Positions 1 through 10,180 of a stretch of 27,148 nt of DNA are shown in pieces (positions within the stretch are counted from its first letter, which is position 1; each line of letters begins with the position of its first letter). The translations under genes and the position numbers were made by a program. Source of the stretch: Saccoglossus kowalevskii (Eukaryota > Hemichordata > Enteropneusta > Harrimaniidae). Below the pieces are notes generated by a model that worked only from the letters and a program-made list of their open reading frames with translations, had not been told where the DNA came from and made no database searches. The stretch spans positions 423,678 to 450,825 of the forward strand of contig NW_003158226.1 of NCBI RefSeq assembly GCF_000003605.2, read 5' to 3'.

Positions 1-429
1 GTTCATCAGTGCCTGTGTATGTGAGAGTATTGCTCTTAAGGAGTTGTAGTCATTTCTCCCATAATATTTCATCCTGATATTGTATCAGATGCATCTTCTA
101 TGTACAGTATGTGTCGGTATGATTTGTTATTGACAAATTAGGCTACAAACATCAACTGAGATGACTATGAACACGTAATTGCTACTACCTGTACAATACT
201 CACTTGTCAAAGCTCACTACAGTAACTTAACTAGTTAAAGTTCAGGAGGAACGTTTCATGTTACAATATTTGCAGTTATAGATTTATGATGATAAGACAG
301 TTACAATCACGTGGATGAACATCGACGCTCCAAATAAATGTTTCTATTTAGAATCCCTATGTGGCCTGAAGCCCGAAAATATCTTCCAACATACACGGAG
401 TTGCATAAATCATACCTATTTACTTACTT

Positions 430-960
430 GGGCCCTTTGCCCCAGTCGAAGCATAGGCCACCGATGATCATCCTCCACTGTACTCGTCTCTGGGCCTTTC
501 TTCTCAGGTCGTGCCAGCTGTTACTGATGCTCATCATCTCTTCCTCAGTGGCCCTTCTCCAGCTGTTTTAGGCCTTCCCCTCTTTCAATTACCCTGTGGG
601 TTCCAGGTCCTAACCTGCTGTGTTATGCTCGTTGCTGGCTTTCTGAGAGTGTGTCCTATCCAGAATCATTTTCTCTTGAGGATCTGCCTTTCCATTGGTT
701 CTTGTCCTGCTTTTTCCAGATCTCTAGGTTGCTGATCTTGTCTGACCACTTGATCTTAAAAATCCTCCTCAGACAAGTGTTAATGACAGTTTGTATCCTG
801 TACTATGTTGCCTTTGTTGTTATTCAGGTCTCAGATCCGTAGATCAGAACTAATTTGACATAGAGTTAAAGATGTGGAGGCCCAGGCATTCCTCAGCATG
901 ATGAAAGCTGCCCTTGCTTTCCCTATCCTGGTTGTAGTGTAGGACGAACTACCCTACCTA
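430..960 (-). pseudogene. Decayed LINE reverse transcriptase, C-terminal part
   Basis: Read on the minus strand, this stretch gives the region that follows the RT palm in many invertebrate LINEs. An upstream block contains the string RAAFIMLRNAWAS. It is followed by INTCLRRIFKIKWSDKIS, then WIGHTLRKPATS, WNPQGKRKRGRPKTTWRRAT and a tail with QRRVQWRMIIGGLC, ending in a stop near 430. The conserved GRPKTTWRR and IGHTLRKP blocks make the family assignment firm. At least one frame change and one stop (around 800-850) show it is dead. The RT catalytic core is not present here, so this is a 5'-truncated copy, as expected for target-primed insertion. Plus-strand frames over this interval are shadows. 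The exact clade is not resolved. Confidence 0.8.
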
Positions 961-2319
961 TAAAAGAACCAGTTACAGAAGCACCGATGATAACAATCCA
1001 AAAAAAACGTCATGGGCATAAATCATGCGAAAATAATATTAGAAAATAAGTGATATTATAAATTACAAAGCATACTATAAAAAAATACCACAGAGTGAAG
1101 TAACGAACAAACAAATATGGCACTACATCACAGTGTAAATAATGATACTAATGATATTAAAACCATTAAAAAATCATCTAAAAACCGGAAGTATAAATCA
1201 GGCAGATATCCTACATACTATGCTAAACTGCTATTTGTAACTTTGATAAGCAAGCGTAACATTTCGCGAAATCAGAATCTTGTTTGCCGAATGTCGGATC
1301 TGAAAGTTCATTGCTGGTAATAGCAGGGTATGGCATGGTAGTTTAATGACGTTTGAGAATTAAATATGAAAAAGTGAATGGGCAGGGTCATCTATATTGG
1401 AGAAGATGTTTGTTATGAATCTGTTGTTTATGCTTGGTGATTATATATTTCAATTCGTCTAGAGAACATTTTGGTAATTTAATTGTCATTATACTGAGAC
1501 AGACTTCCTAATATAGACATCAGATAGACATTACTATTTCGATGTTATTGAGTTTCTAAGATTTACATTGGCAGCGCCCTCTTGAGTTCATTATTGTTTT
1601 CGTTTACAATCTATCTGTTGTTATGGTTACTTCTTCAGCCATGTTAGTAATAAATAAGTAGCCATCTTGTTACACACTTTTATTGCCTGTCACAAAAAAC
1701 TTCCAAACCACGCGGCGCATTTGGATATAATGATCTATTGGACTCTTTTATTCATCATGCATTTTTTCGGGAGAGTCTAATATTTTACGCAATACAATCA
1801 TGGTGACTAACCACAGTCAAGTTCTGTACTTCCGGGGTACAGGTCGAAGTGAATGCATCCTATGTCAAGTATAATATGTAATCTATCGCCTCATCTATGA
1901 TATGTGCAGTTAAAAGAAGAGACGTCACTGCCAAACAGTTCCGTCCAGATGTTCTTTGAACAAATAAAACCCTGAAGGAAATTTATAGATAAATTTATCA
2001 ATTTCAAATCCAAATTGTAAATGGACAGCCATGTGAGAGCTCGGATTTGGGAGTGAATAACATAAAATATAGTTATTTATTAAAACTGCCGGTAGTTTTG
2101 TGTCTAATGTGTTTTGGATACACTCTATGGCAGGCCGTATTTTTGCTCAATACCTTAAATGACAACCCCTCTAATTATAGGGTGTTATTTAAGTGTACAA
2201 TTGCTCCTGAACGGAATATTATGGTAACGAACCAGATATACGCACGGCCTGTCACTGACATTCATATTATGGGAAGTCACATCCGGCTTATACAAAACAA
2301 ATTGGTTTAATAGGTAACA
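961..2319. other. AT-rich stretch without a recognisable gene
   Basis: Short open frames here (for example 1117-1320 and 2047-2310) have no recognisable domain, and the second has only a TTG start. A stretch bounded by tgtaac (1236) and gttaca (1674), with an AATAAA inside near its right end, resembles a solo LTR in outline, but no target duplication is visible. Nothing else is supported. Confidence 0.5.
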
Positions 2320-4400
2320 TTACCGAGCAAGCACTTGAATTTTGCAAATGTTATCATCGTAAATTGCTAATTCAGCTTCAAATTTTAGTACGAACTTGTA
2401 CAATCTGACTATTTTTACACGTGAGTAATATATGAAATTCATCACCAATAGCCTGTTCATTACATAAAAAACAAAACCTTTGCTCTGGAGGTGCTTTTTT
2501 TTATTGTATCTAAGTTTTTCAATTGGCAACGAGTGAGAAGAAATGTGAAACTTAGTTAAGCTGACTCTTAATATGGTTCAAATTAAAAACTTTGTTTAAA
2601 CTTGTTATAAGTACGTAGTTTATTCTGTTCTGGTTTAAATACATTGGCAACCAGACTATATTATAGTAAATTTGTTTGAATTTGGTTTGAATTCTATAGT
2701 GTTAGATTCATCACTAATTTTAGTTAATTTGAATAATCTTTTATCAAATGCTGTCCAAGATATAACAATTCATTTTATTGTCAGTATTGAAAGCACAGTC
2801 CAGAAGATGATTATTTGTAATTGATTTTAGCCTTTCATAATGCTTCAACATATGTGAACTAATGTCAATAATTAGAGGATAGTTACAAAGTTCAGCTCCA
2901 GCTGCTGCATTGCTGTCCTTATTATTAAAACCTAAAATCTTTTTGCAAAGTTTAATATGGAGTTTGTCATTAAACAGACTTTGAATAAAATTGTCTTCTT
3001 TTATTTTGTTATTTTTTGTTTTAAGAAGTTTGATAGTAAAAGCCCCCCATATCTAAGATCCATATAATAAAACGGGTAGGATTGTACTGCGATATAACTG
3101 AATTGCATTTGTCGGAGAAACGATATAATTTTGTAGGCTAACTGTACCGGTTGCACGCATTGCTTTCTTGACTAGATTATCAATAGCAATTGTAAAATTA
3201 CCACTACTTTGAAAAGTAATACTAAGTAGGTAGGACCTGTTGGTCTCCAAGGTAAAATTTGCCATCTATTTTTCTTCCCCTGTTATTAAAAATAATTAAT
3301 TTTAGTTTTGTTATTTTTGACTCCAAGTATCCATTTGATACAGTAGCTTTTAAACAAATCAAGACTATCTTGTAATCCTGTACTTGTGTTTGAAAAAAAA
3401 ATGACAATGTCATCTGCAAAAAGTAGACAATTAATATTGGTGCCATTAAGACTGACAGGCTCAGATTTTTTAAGACTGTCAGATAGGTCATTCATGTAGA
3501 TGTTAAATAATAATGGGCTTAAGTTGCACCCTTGTTTGTTTAACACCACTAGATGATACAAATGCTTTGGTGCAACCCTGGCCAGTCTTAATAGCATACT
3601 TAGTATTTGAATACATTGATTGAATCAAATTAATACATTTTCCTATCACTCCTGCTTTCCCTAATTTAAATAATAGCCCTTCACGCCAAACACTATCAAA
3701 AGCTTTGCTTAAGTCAACAAAGCAGGCATAAAGATATTTCTTGCCAATGCTATTTGTATATTTATTGATAATTGACTTATGAATGAAGATGTTGTCTGTT
3801 GTCCTCCTATGTAAGAAATCATTATTGTTAAGAACATGTTGAATTCTATTATGAATAAAGCTATTGAAAATTTTAGATGTACCATTAGAAAGGGCTATTC
3901 CCCTGTAATTGATGATATCTGAAATGTTTCCAGATTTGTGAATAGGGAGTATATAACTGCACTCTGCTGGAAAACATCTGATTGAATAGTAATAATTTCA
4001 TTGTTGGTATTTTTTTTATCGAGATCTGGATTAACATTTGATTTTTTGTTCAAGCTGTTGACAGAATATTTAACTTCAGAATCAATCTCTGAATTAGAAT
4101 TTAATGATTGAAATTTAATGATTAACAGTGCTGAAAAATAGTCAGTTCAGTCAGTAGTTTGAATTGGATGTAAATGATTAGTGCTGTTAGCACTATAGAA
4201 CTCTTTAATATTTTAATAGCCTCCCCAAAATCTTTTAGTATTTTTTTCAAGTTTTTTCTCTGCATTCTCAAGTTTTGATCAAATGGAAATTTGTCGAGTT
4301 GCATGCAACTATATTGTTAGCTATCCGTCTAAACTGTTCCTGTGTTGGTAAAACTAATCAATATTATTAAGTGTTTTGGATTAATATTTGACCCTAACCC
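2320..4400 (-). pseudogene. Decayed non-LTR retrotransposon (LINE) with RT domain
   Basis: On the minus strand, high to low coordinates, successive LINE ORF2 blocks can be read in shifting frames. There is a linker with FWGGY and YFSALL near 4070-4260, then RT motifs ILPIHKSGNISDIINYRGIA (about 3890-3960), YACFVDLSKAFDSVWREGLL (about 3680-3735) and QGCNLSPLLFNIYMNDL (about 3480-3540). The catalytic LLFADDIVIF follows (about 3400-3440), then a thumb-like segment with KAMRATGTVS and LYRSTILPVLLYGS (about 3053-3160). The C-terminal tail has HISSHSLPIEKLRY (about 2510-2560) and a Cys/His block RFCFLCNEQAIGDEFHILLTC (about 2410-2475). The last two are typical of CR1/L2-like elements. Frameshifts (for example near 3530) and stops interrupt it throughout, so it is inactive. 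The endonuclease domain was not found and the copy is 5' truncated or too diverged. Confidence 0.88.
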
Positions 4401-6380
4401 CTTGATATCGTGTCAATTTATTTTTTGGGAATTGACCACGAGTATCTATTAGACACAGTTTTGCAACTTCTATTAAGTTTTATTTTGATTGCTTAATTAA
4501 TATCCGTTCGTCCTTATAAAAATTATTCAACATAATATTTTTTTTTAAATTTTTAACAATTCTCAACAATATTATAAATAAAATCATTGGCTTTCATTTT
4601 GGCAATCTAAAATGTAGCAATCTACCCAAACTAACATGTTTGGTTAATCTGCCCTCAGTCTAGTAATACAACAGACTGGCAACGCGGCGTTTTCTTTTGA
4701 AGTAATGCGTGCCACGTTTGCTTAGGTTATCAGTTCTTATCGTACCGAGTAAACATTGCGGAGCAACAAGATTATCACAAAATAATGCGAGTTCTATTCA
4801 TATTCCAATCAACTATCGCGAGACATAGGTAATTCTTATTACCTCCACGACCACATCGAAATTCGAAAATGACATTTACGGAAGAATTATCGAATCTGGA
4901 GACGATAGTTACGAACAACGAGTATAACACCTACTATGAAGTCGAACTCGACAAAAATAACACACCCCAATCTCTAACGATAACTGGCTTACGATGAGAG
5001 ATATCATGTATATGACACCAGATATCCCATGTTTAGGCACTCGGAACGCACACAAGAAACTGTCAACACACAAAGTGGTATGATCGCCCGAAACGCAGCA
5101 ATATGCCCTTCCAGAAAAAATGTCGGAAACTTTACGCAAAATCTGCAACGGCGAGAATTATCGTTTAAAAGTTGTTCATTATATATTCAAAAATTATTTG
5201 CGGTATATACTAAGACATGCAGTTACTTGTAACTGTCTAATTGTTGGTCGATTCTTTAAATTCTTACACAGCTGCAAAGGTCAAAATGTCCAGAACGCAC
5301 TTGTTTTTAAAAATGTCCTGATCCGTTTTATGAAGAAAAACGCAATTGCCGAAGAAGCACGAAGTGTGCAGAATATCCGGTGTTCGGTAAACTTTGACGG
5401 TTTCTATGTCAATACTACTGAACGTGGCACTCGTATCATATACAATTAAGCCGATATACACCTTAAACAAGAAGCGTTGCGAGTATGTTGTATTACTAGT
5501 CTGAGATTTGTCGCGAGTGAATGTGTTTGTTGTAAAAAATATATCCGACGTTTCTCTCTGTTTCAAAAATTCAAACATTCTTTTTCTTTACTTGGTATTC
5601 CAACCGAGATTCGCAATCGAATTTAACCAGAACTTCAAAGTCTGGCAAAAAGTCACCGCAACGATCAATCACCTTTTCGATACATTGGTGTACATTGATT
5701 GGTTGTCACCCACATCATCAATATTGCCGCATTCATTTGCTAACACGTCATAGATGTTATGCACCTGTTTGTTTCTTTCATTGTTTGTGAATGTATGAAT
5801 GGATGGTTTTTAAGAATCTGTTGGAGGGATCCGTATCCTCTGATCCTCAATAACAATATTTGATTTGTTAATCCGTCCGTTTTGGCGATGTTTGTGAGCT
5901 GATGTTGGGCGTTCTCGTTGATTGGATTAGAATGTTCGTCTTTATAGAAACGGTACGGCTGGTATATGTGGATGCAGTAGTTTATATATTAGTGGAGTCG
6001 CGTGATGATTGTAACTCAATAGTATTGTCCACGTTCTGGAAGCTGGACTGTGATTGGATTTTGAAAATATCCGTTTACTTCCGATACATCCATTCCGTCA
6101 ATGTTGTTTTGTATGGCGATCTGCTCAGTTCTCTTTTGTAGACTGGATATATCCGTCCTTCATATTAGATGTGAATTACCCCCATTTAATTTGTTTCTGG
6201 TGTCACCAGTCTGAGATACACCTAAAAGTATATGAAAGTATTCCAATTTGGCTATATGATCAAAGGGGGAATGCTATCCAAAATTTATTTTATTCAGTCC
6301 CTGAGGGCGCACTTCATTTTGAATAATAATGCAAGAAAGCGTAGTGATCTCAAGGTAACACAATATATCCCAGAATTCTA
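4401..6380. other. Unassigned region, no recognised gene
   Basis: The longest open frames (5120-5449 on plus, 5264-5578 on minus) overlap on opposite strands, are about 105 codons long and have no domain that I recognise. Base composition from about 4700 to 5750 is slightly richer in CpG than the surroundings, which may reflect an old mobile element or an unrecognised exon. No splice-bounded coding block can be supported. Confidence 0.4.
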
Positions 6381-6382
6381 CT

Positions 6383-6580
6383 TTACAAGTTGTCCACGAG
6401 GTTGACGACAGGGCAGCTCAGTTGTTGACTTCTACTAGGTGAACCACCAGGCTGGTGACTAGGTTGACGATAAGACGGTTGACTTGTAGGACGACAGACG
6501 TCTGAGGAGATTCTTGAGGAGAGCAACGACTTAACACTCAGTACTGACGTACAATTAAGCCCTGAAACGTACAACCTTAG
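6383..6580 (+). other. Possible non-coding exon ending at a strong splice donor
   Basis: This block is visibly GC-richer than its surroundings and ends in CCTTAG|GTAAGTG, a near-consensus 5' splice site with GT at 6581-6582. The next good acceptor in front of a coding sequence is at 10170-10171, nine bases before the GT31 start codon. It could therefore be a 5' UTR exon of that gene across an intron of about 3.6 kb. Against this, the block contains internal echoes of ggttgacga and could be a repeat fragment. The link is inference only. Confidence 0.25.
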
Positions 6581-6619
6581 GTAAGTGTTATATTAAGTTA
6601 GACATTTCCATAAAACTAC

Positions 6620-7112
6620 GTGCAATATGTAAACTGAAAAAAAAGATAATTTACAACAACTGTACAGCCTTAAGACACACTGACACATAAAAAACATATC
6701 AAAATAATCTCTGTGTGCTGCTACCGTGGCTATATTTAAAGTATTGCACATAATTTTATATTGTGTGTCCACTTCCCAGCCAACTTGTCTATATACAAAT
6801 TTACAAAAAAATACGCTGGACTCTTTTGATGTGTTTGACATCAGTTTGATGGATACCATTCTATATAACGCTATAATATTCAAGCCTGTTTCGAATACAA
6901 GAAAAATAAATAACCTTTAAAGTGTCAACATTCTTTATATTGTGACAATTACGTTTGATAAACCACAGCATGCGATTTGAAATTTTTAGAATATTGTTAA
7001 GGTGACTATGAAATGTTAATCTGGAATGAATTATTACTCCTAAATCATTCTGCTCGTTAACCTTATCTAACAGACTTATATGCTGTACAACCATTTTATG
7101 CAAGGAATGCAC
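6620..7112 (-). pseudogene. LINE reverse transcriptase fragment, C-terminal of the palm
   Basis: The minus strand gives NDLGVIIHSRLTFHSHLNNI, then RMLWFIKRNCHNIKNVDTL, CIRNRLEYYSVI and, after a stop, NGIHQTDVKHIKRVQRIF followed by KFVYRQVGWEVD. This is the usual post-FADD order of Jockey/I/CR1-like LINEs: a DLGV block, the HL..I segment, the LEY.S..W motif and the VQR.F block. The expected W after YSVI is a TAG stop (about 6865), so the copy is dead. It differs in sequence from the LINE at 2.3-4.4 kb and belongs to another family. Its 5' end abuts the diverged repeat that begins near 7098. Confidence 0.8.
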
Positions 7113-7720
7113 CCCATCAGGGACGGCAATAAATCAGCCTTAATGGCATAAAACATAGGCGTGTTTTATTAATTGGCCAATTGGAATTACTTCTTGTAAA
7201 GTGTTTACTAAATTATTAAAATATACGACTAATTAACATAGTATAATACAGCAAGTCATGATAAACCAGTAAATATGTGTGTATATATGTGTGTGTTTCA
7301 AACTATATTTAATGCTATATTCAGTCATTACATTCTTCTACATACCACATACTTCTCTAACAAATCCGTGAATATATATTTTTTCTAATAGGTGAGTCTG
7401 GCATGCATAACTTTGTTAAACGTCTATATTATGCAGTATCATTATCAGTAATGGAACCTGGTATTTAAATTAAATTTATGGACTGCTAGGTCCGACATCC
7501 GGGTGCAAAAATATCCGTCGTTTATTTATCTTTCTATCAAAATGTTTATTATTGTTAATATGCAAGGAATGCATATTGTCAAATGTTTCGCTCATACCAC
7601 ACACGACTCTTACTTGCAACAATATGAAGAAATTATTAAAACGTCTAACTTAATAAATCATAGAAATGTTTTATTAGTCGGCCTATTAGAATTAATTCGT
7701 TGTAAAGTTTTGAAGGGGAA
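7098..7720. repeat. Diverged tandem repeat, two units, related to 26.2 kb
   Basis: Two stretches share the same ordered landmarks. The first has atgcaaggaatgca at 7098 and tgttttattaattggcc near 7158. The second opens with taggtccgacatccgggtg at 7487-7505, then has atgcaaggaatgca at 7560 and tgttttattagtcggcc near 7667. Between the landmarks the sequences are strongly diverged. The 19-base opening recurs exactly at 26190-26208, where the following landmarks (tgcaatgcat, aaaattggcc, taacaaagtacaatacag) also follow in order. It is probably an old mobile-element family rather than a local satellite. Unit length is about 430-500 bases. Confidence 0.6.
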
Positions 7721-8178
7721 TAGAGGTGTGGCTTTTGACACTTTGTACATGAAATTTGAGATCTATGAATGAATTATGTCGATAAATACAACTTGTATGT
7801 GCTGTGAAATGCCCTAAATATCGGGTATAAAACGGGCTGTGAAGCAGACGACAAACACCCGCTTTGCCTGGCGTCATTTCGCCTCTAGAGGGCCAGTCAA
7901 ATGATGTCATCAGTGAACACTGATAATTGAACCCATTCATGCTAGTACGTCAATCCCATAGACATGCTACTATGAAAGACCTTGTTAACTGACTAATTAA
8001 AAGTTGAAACATGGCGAGGTGTTGTATTATGAATGCCATAACGATTCATGTTATGTTTATATTTAGGGTATTTCGCAGCACATACAAGTTTTTTTTTCGA
8101 CAGAATTCATTCATAGATCTCAAATTTCATGTACAGAGTGTCAAAAGCCACCACCTCTGCTTCCCTTTAACTTGACAA
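7701..8178. repeat. Fold-back inverted repeat, about 120-base arms
   Basis: The left arm (7701-7821) and the reverse complement of the right arm (8059-8178) match closely over about 120 bases, including an identical block ctgtacatgaaatttgagat with one mismatch, followed by ctatgaatgaatt. The spacer is 237 bases (7822-8058). It carries a TATA-like gggtataaaacggg at its left edge. Small indels (a run of T near 8090, one extra ggt) separate the arms. The open frames 7503-7772 (+) and 7692-7940 (-) are products of this structure and not genes. It is consistent with a fold-back or MITE-like element, or two SINE/LINE fragments in opposite orientation. Confidence 0.85.
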
Positions 8179-8420
8179 TAGACTGGCGTAGTCGGGCGAT
8201 TAATTTGAAGAGACGTTGTGATTGGCTTAGATGATTATCAACACTCATTTACATAATTACCCGTTGAAAAATCGACGGGTGCCTGCGGTGTCGATGGAGG
8301 GCCATGCAGAATAAACCAGTCGAAATGATTTCGCAGTTACAGGCGATTTTGCGCTAACACCTTCATTTCGTGAAATGTTTTATTTTATTTAAACTACAAA
8401 AACAAATTAATCGCCCGACT
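8179..8420. mobile_element. MITE-like element with short inverted ends and 10-base target duplication
   Basis: An exact 19-base inverted repeat lies at 8189-8207 (tagtcgggcgattaatttg) and 8403-8421. The ten bases aacttgacaa occur directly at 8169-8178 and again at 8421-8430, which looks like a target-site duplication. The element between them is 242 bases and has no coding capacity. A near-duplicate decamer (tagactggcg/tagtcgggcg) sits at its left end, so the two ends are not perfectly symmetric. Duplications of 9-11 bases are typical of Mutator-like elements, so a MULE-derived MITE is the best guess. It inserted at the outer edge of the right arm of the fold-back element, and arm-like sequence seems to resume beyond 8421. 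Confidence 0.7.
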
Positions 8421-8639
8421 AACTTGACAACTAAATCTAACCTTTAAGTTTTATTTTAGATAATACAAGTTCCGATTTCCCTAGTCTAACCGGCCTCATG
8501 CATTAATAAATCTACAATAGTCTGCATATAGCAGTTATATTTTACGTTACGGCTAGTGGTTGTAGTCGGTCATCATGTGTTCACATGCAGTGATGCATCG
8601 TCTCAAATTTGTCAGCATCGAAAGCCTTTCGTTATTGTA

Positions 8640-9091
8640 ATGTTTATTGTTCTTATTCTGCCGTTTTTCAAAATTTACAAAACTATTCTTCTCAAAGACG
8701 GGTTGCCCACTTGACCTGAAACTTTACAGCCACAATCTATATGCAAATCTCTGAAACGTCAATGTTTCCAATTTTCGACATGTGATGTCATTCGGCCGCC
8801 ATCTTAGATTTAGTAAAACCCGGATTTGCTCGATTTCACCACTTTCTGAGGGTCTAGGATTTCCAATTTTTTATGGAGCACCTGTGGTATGTGCTTGCCA
8901 ATATTCATGAAAAAAAAACTTCATATGAACATATGACTTTTGCCGCCATATTCTTTTTCCTTATATGATCAAAAAATCACTAAAATAGATATAAGTCATA
9001 CAATTACTGTCCGAATGACATGAAACTTATCAGACATGTAGAGTAACAGTGTCATGACTGCCTACAAAAACTGTCCATACACGGTGATATA

Positions 9092-9134
<43 letters not shown>

Positions 9135-9260
9135 TCATATAAATCATTACACATGCATATTTATAATATCTAGAGAACCATTAAAGTTAGAGACATGAAA
9201 CTAACGCTATATTCATACATTGGATAAGACCACCTACATGTATATAGATTGCACAAATGA
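8640..9260. repeat. Old repeat-rich stretch with a recurring motif
   Basis: The phrase ga(c/c)(c/a)tgaaact occurs in similar contexts near 8713, 9018 and 9192, each time followed by a related A/C-rich stretch. Phrases such as ggccgccatct and gccgccatatt also recur. This looks like several degraded units of one non-coding element. No open frame is conserved. Confidence 0.35.
9087..9132. repeat. (AT)n microsatellite
   Basis: A nearly uninterrupted AT dinucleotide run of 46 bases with one extra T near the left end. Confidence 0.97.
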
Positions 9261-9315
9261 AATCTTCACACTTTTTAAAAAAATTAAATGGTATTATGGC
9301 CTTTTTACTTGAAAG

Positions 9316-9470
9316 CCGGATACTGTCACCAATTTACCATCACAGCACCTTTTACTACCTGTTAGCAACATTGTGACCTGTTTGCCATATAATGTGATCA
9401 GTTCACTCTGCTGTGATTAGATCAACATATATTGTGATCAATTTGCCTACAGTATATAGTAAACGAATCA
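9316..9470. repeat. Degenerate minisatellite, period about 20-21 bases
   Basis: The phrase tgtga(c/t)c followed by a/g-ttt-gcc or a variant starts at 9372, 9393, 9412 and 9433, so spacing is 21, 19 and 21. Weaker copies precede it from about 9316. The units have diverged considerably. Confidence 0.5.
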
Positions 9471-10169
9471 CAGTACATGTCTCCAGAATATGAAATGAAA
9501 TGATATGTAAATTCTGCATTTCAGACGAACGCCATTGTTGAAATAAACGTCATTCAAAGAAATTGTAGGCTGTGCAAGGGATTAACAGGACTCATTAGCA
9601 TATCCACATCTCCAATAAACACTTGCCCGGGCAAGTAAATTGGGCCTTTAAGAGCCAACAACTCTATTGTTTATGTAACGATTTGCTTCATATGGACGTC
9701 ACCCCCTTTCCCCAATTTTCAGGAACAGGAGGTGGGTTCTCCATTCTACTCCAGATATGCCTTTGACCAGGCTCGGTCTGGATTCCCCGTCCCAGTCAAA
9801 TGTGTCAAAATCCATGCTTAGAAACACCAATTTTTGAATGGAGATTAAAATACGACATTTTGGGTTTATTATGGAACCCAAAAACAGCAGATTATTAATT
9901 GTATGGAATAAGCAAATGTAGAACTCTAATATTTATCTCCTGAATCATAGTAATCAATGATAATTTGTCCTGATACTAAGGCAGATATTTAAGCAATGTT
10001 TTCTGTTAAAAAATTAACGTGCTCTAAAACTTGGTGTGTATGAGCCTTCTTCCATGTTCCTCTCGTGCGCATAAACGATACTTAAATTTACTTCCATGAT
10101 TATGCATATAGCTGGTTATTAGTTATACAATACGAGTCTCTAATTTTGGTTATAATAATTGTATTTTTC
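9471..10169. other. Upstream intergenic or intronic sequence of the GT31 gene
   Basis: No gene is recognised. It holds a perfect 16-base palindrome acttgcccgggcaagt at 9621-9636 and a 60-codon minus frame (9699-9881) without any known domain. If the GT31 gene has an upstream 5' UTR exon, as its acceptor implies, this is intron. Confidence 0.5.
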
Positions 10170-10171
10170 AG
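10158..10171 (+). promoter_or_regulatory. 3' splice acceptor before the GT31 coding exon
   Basis: A short T-rich tract ending in ttgtatttttcag places the acceptor AG at 10170-10171. The exon would start at 10172, nine bases before the ATG, in context caccATGg, which matches the Kozak consensus. The implied gene structure is a spliced 5' UTR followed by one long coding exon. Confidence 0.7.
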
Positions 10172-10180
10172 TGTCTCACC

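Noticed and set aside
338-842. Three plus-strand frames over the first LINE fragment
   Set aside because: They are antisense shadows; the minus strand carries the recognisable LINE sequence.
1236-1674. Possible solo LTR bounded by tgtaac and gttaca with an internal AATAAA
   Set aside because: No target-site duplication (ctatt against cactt), no primer-binding site and no second copy in the window.
2047-2310. 87-codon plus-strand frame with a hydrophobic stretch
   Set aside because: It has only a TTG start, no recognisable domain and no splice or promoter context.
5120-5578. Overlapping plus and minus frames of about 105 codons
   Set aside because: They are antisense to each other, with no known domain, and neither has gene context.
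9699-9881. 60-codon minus-strand frame before the GT31 gene
   Set aside because: Coding-like composition, but no domain, no homologue that I recognise and no exon boundaries.
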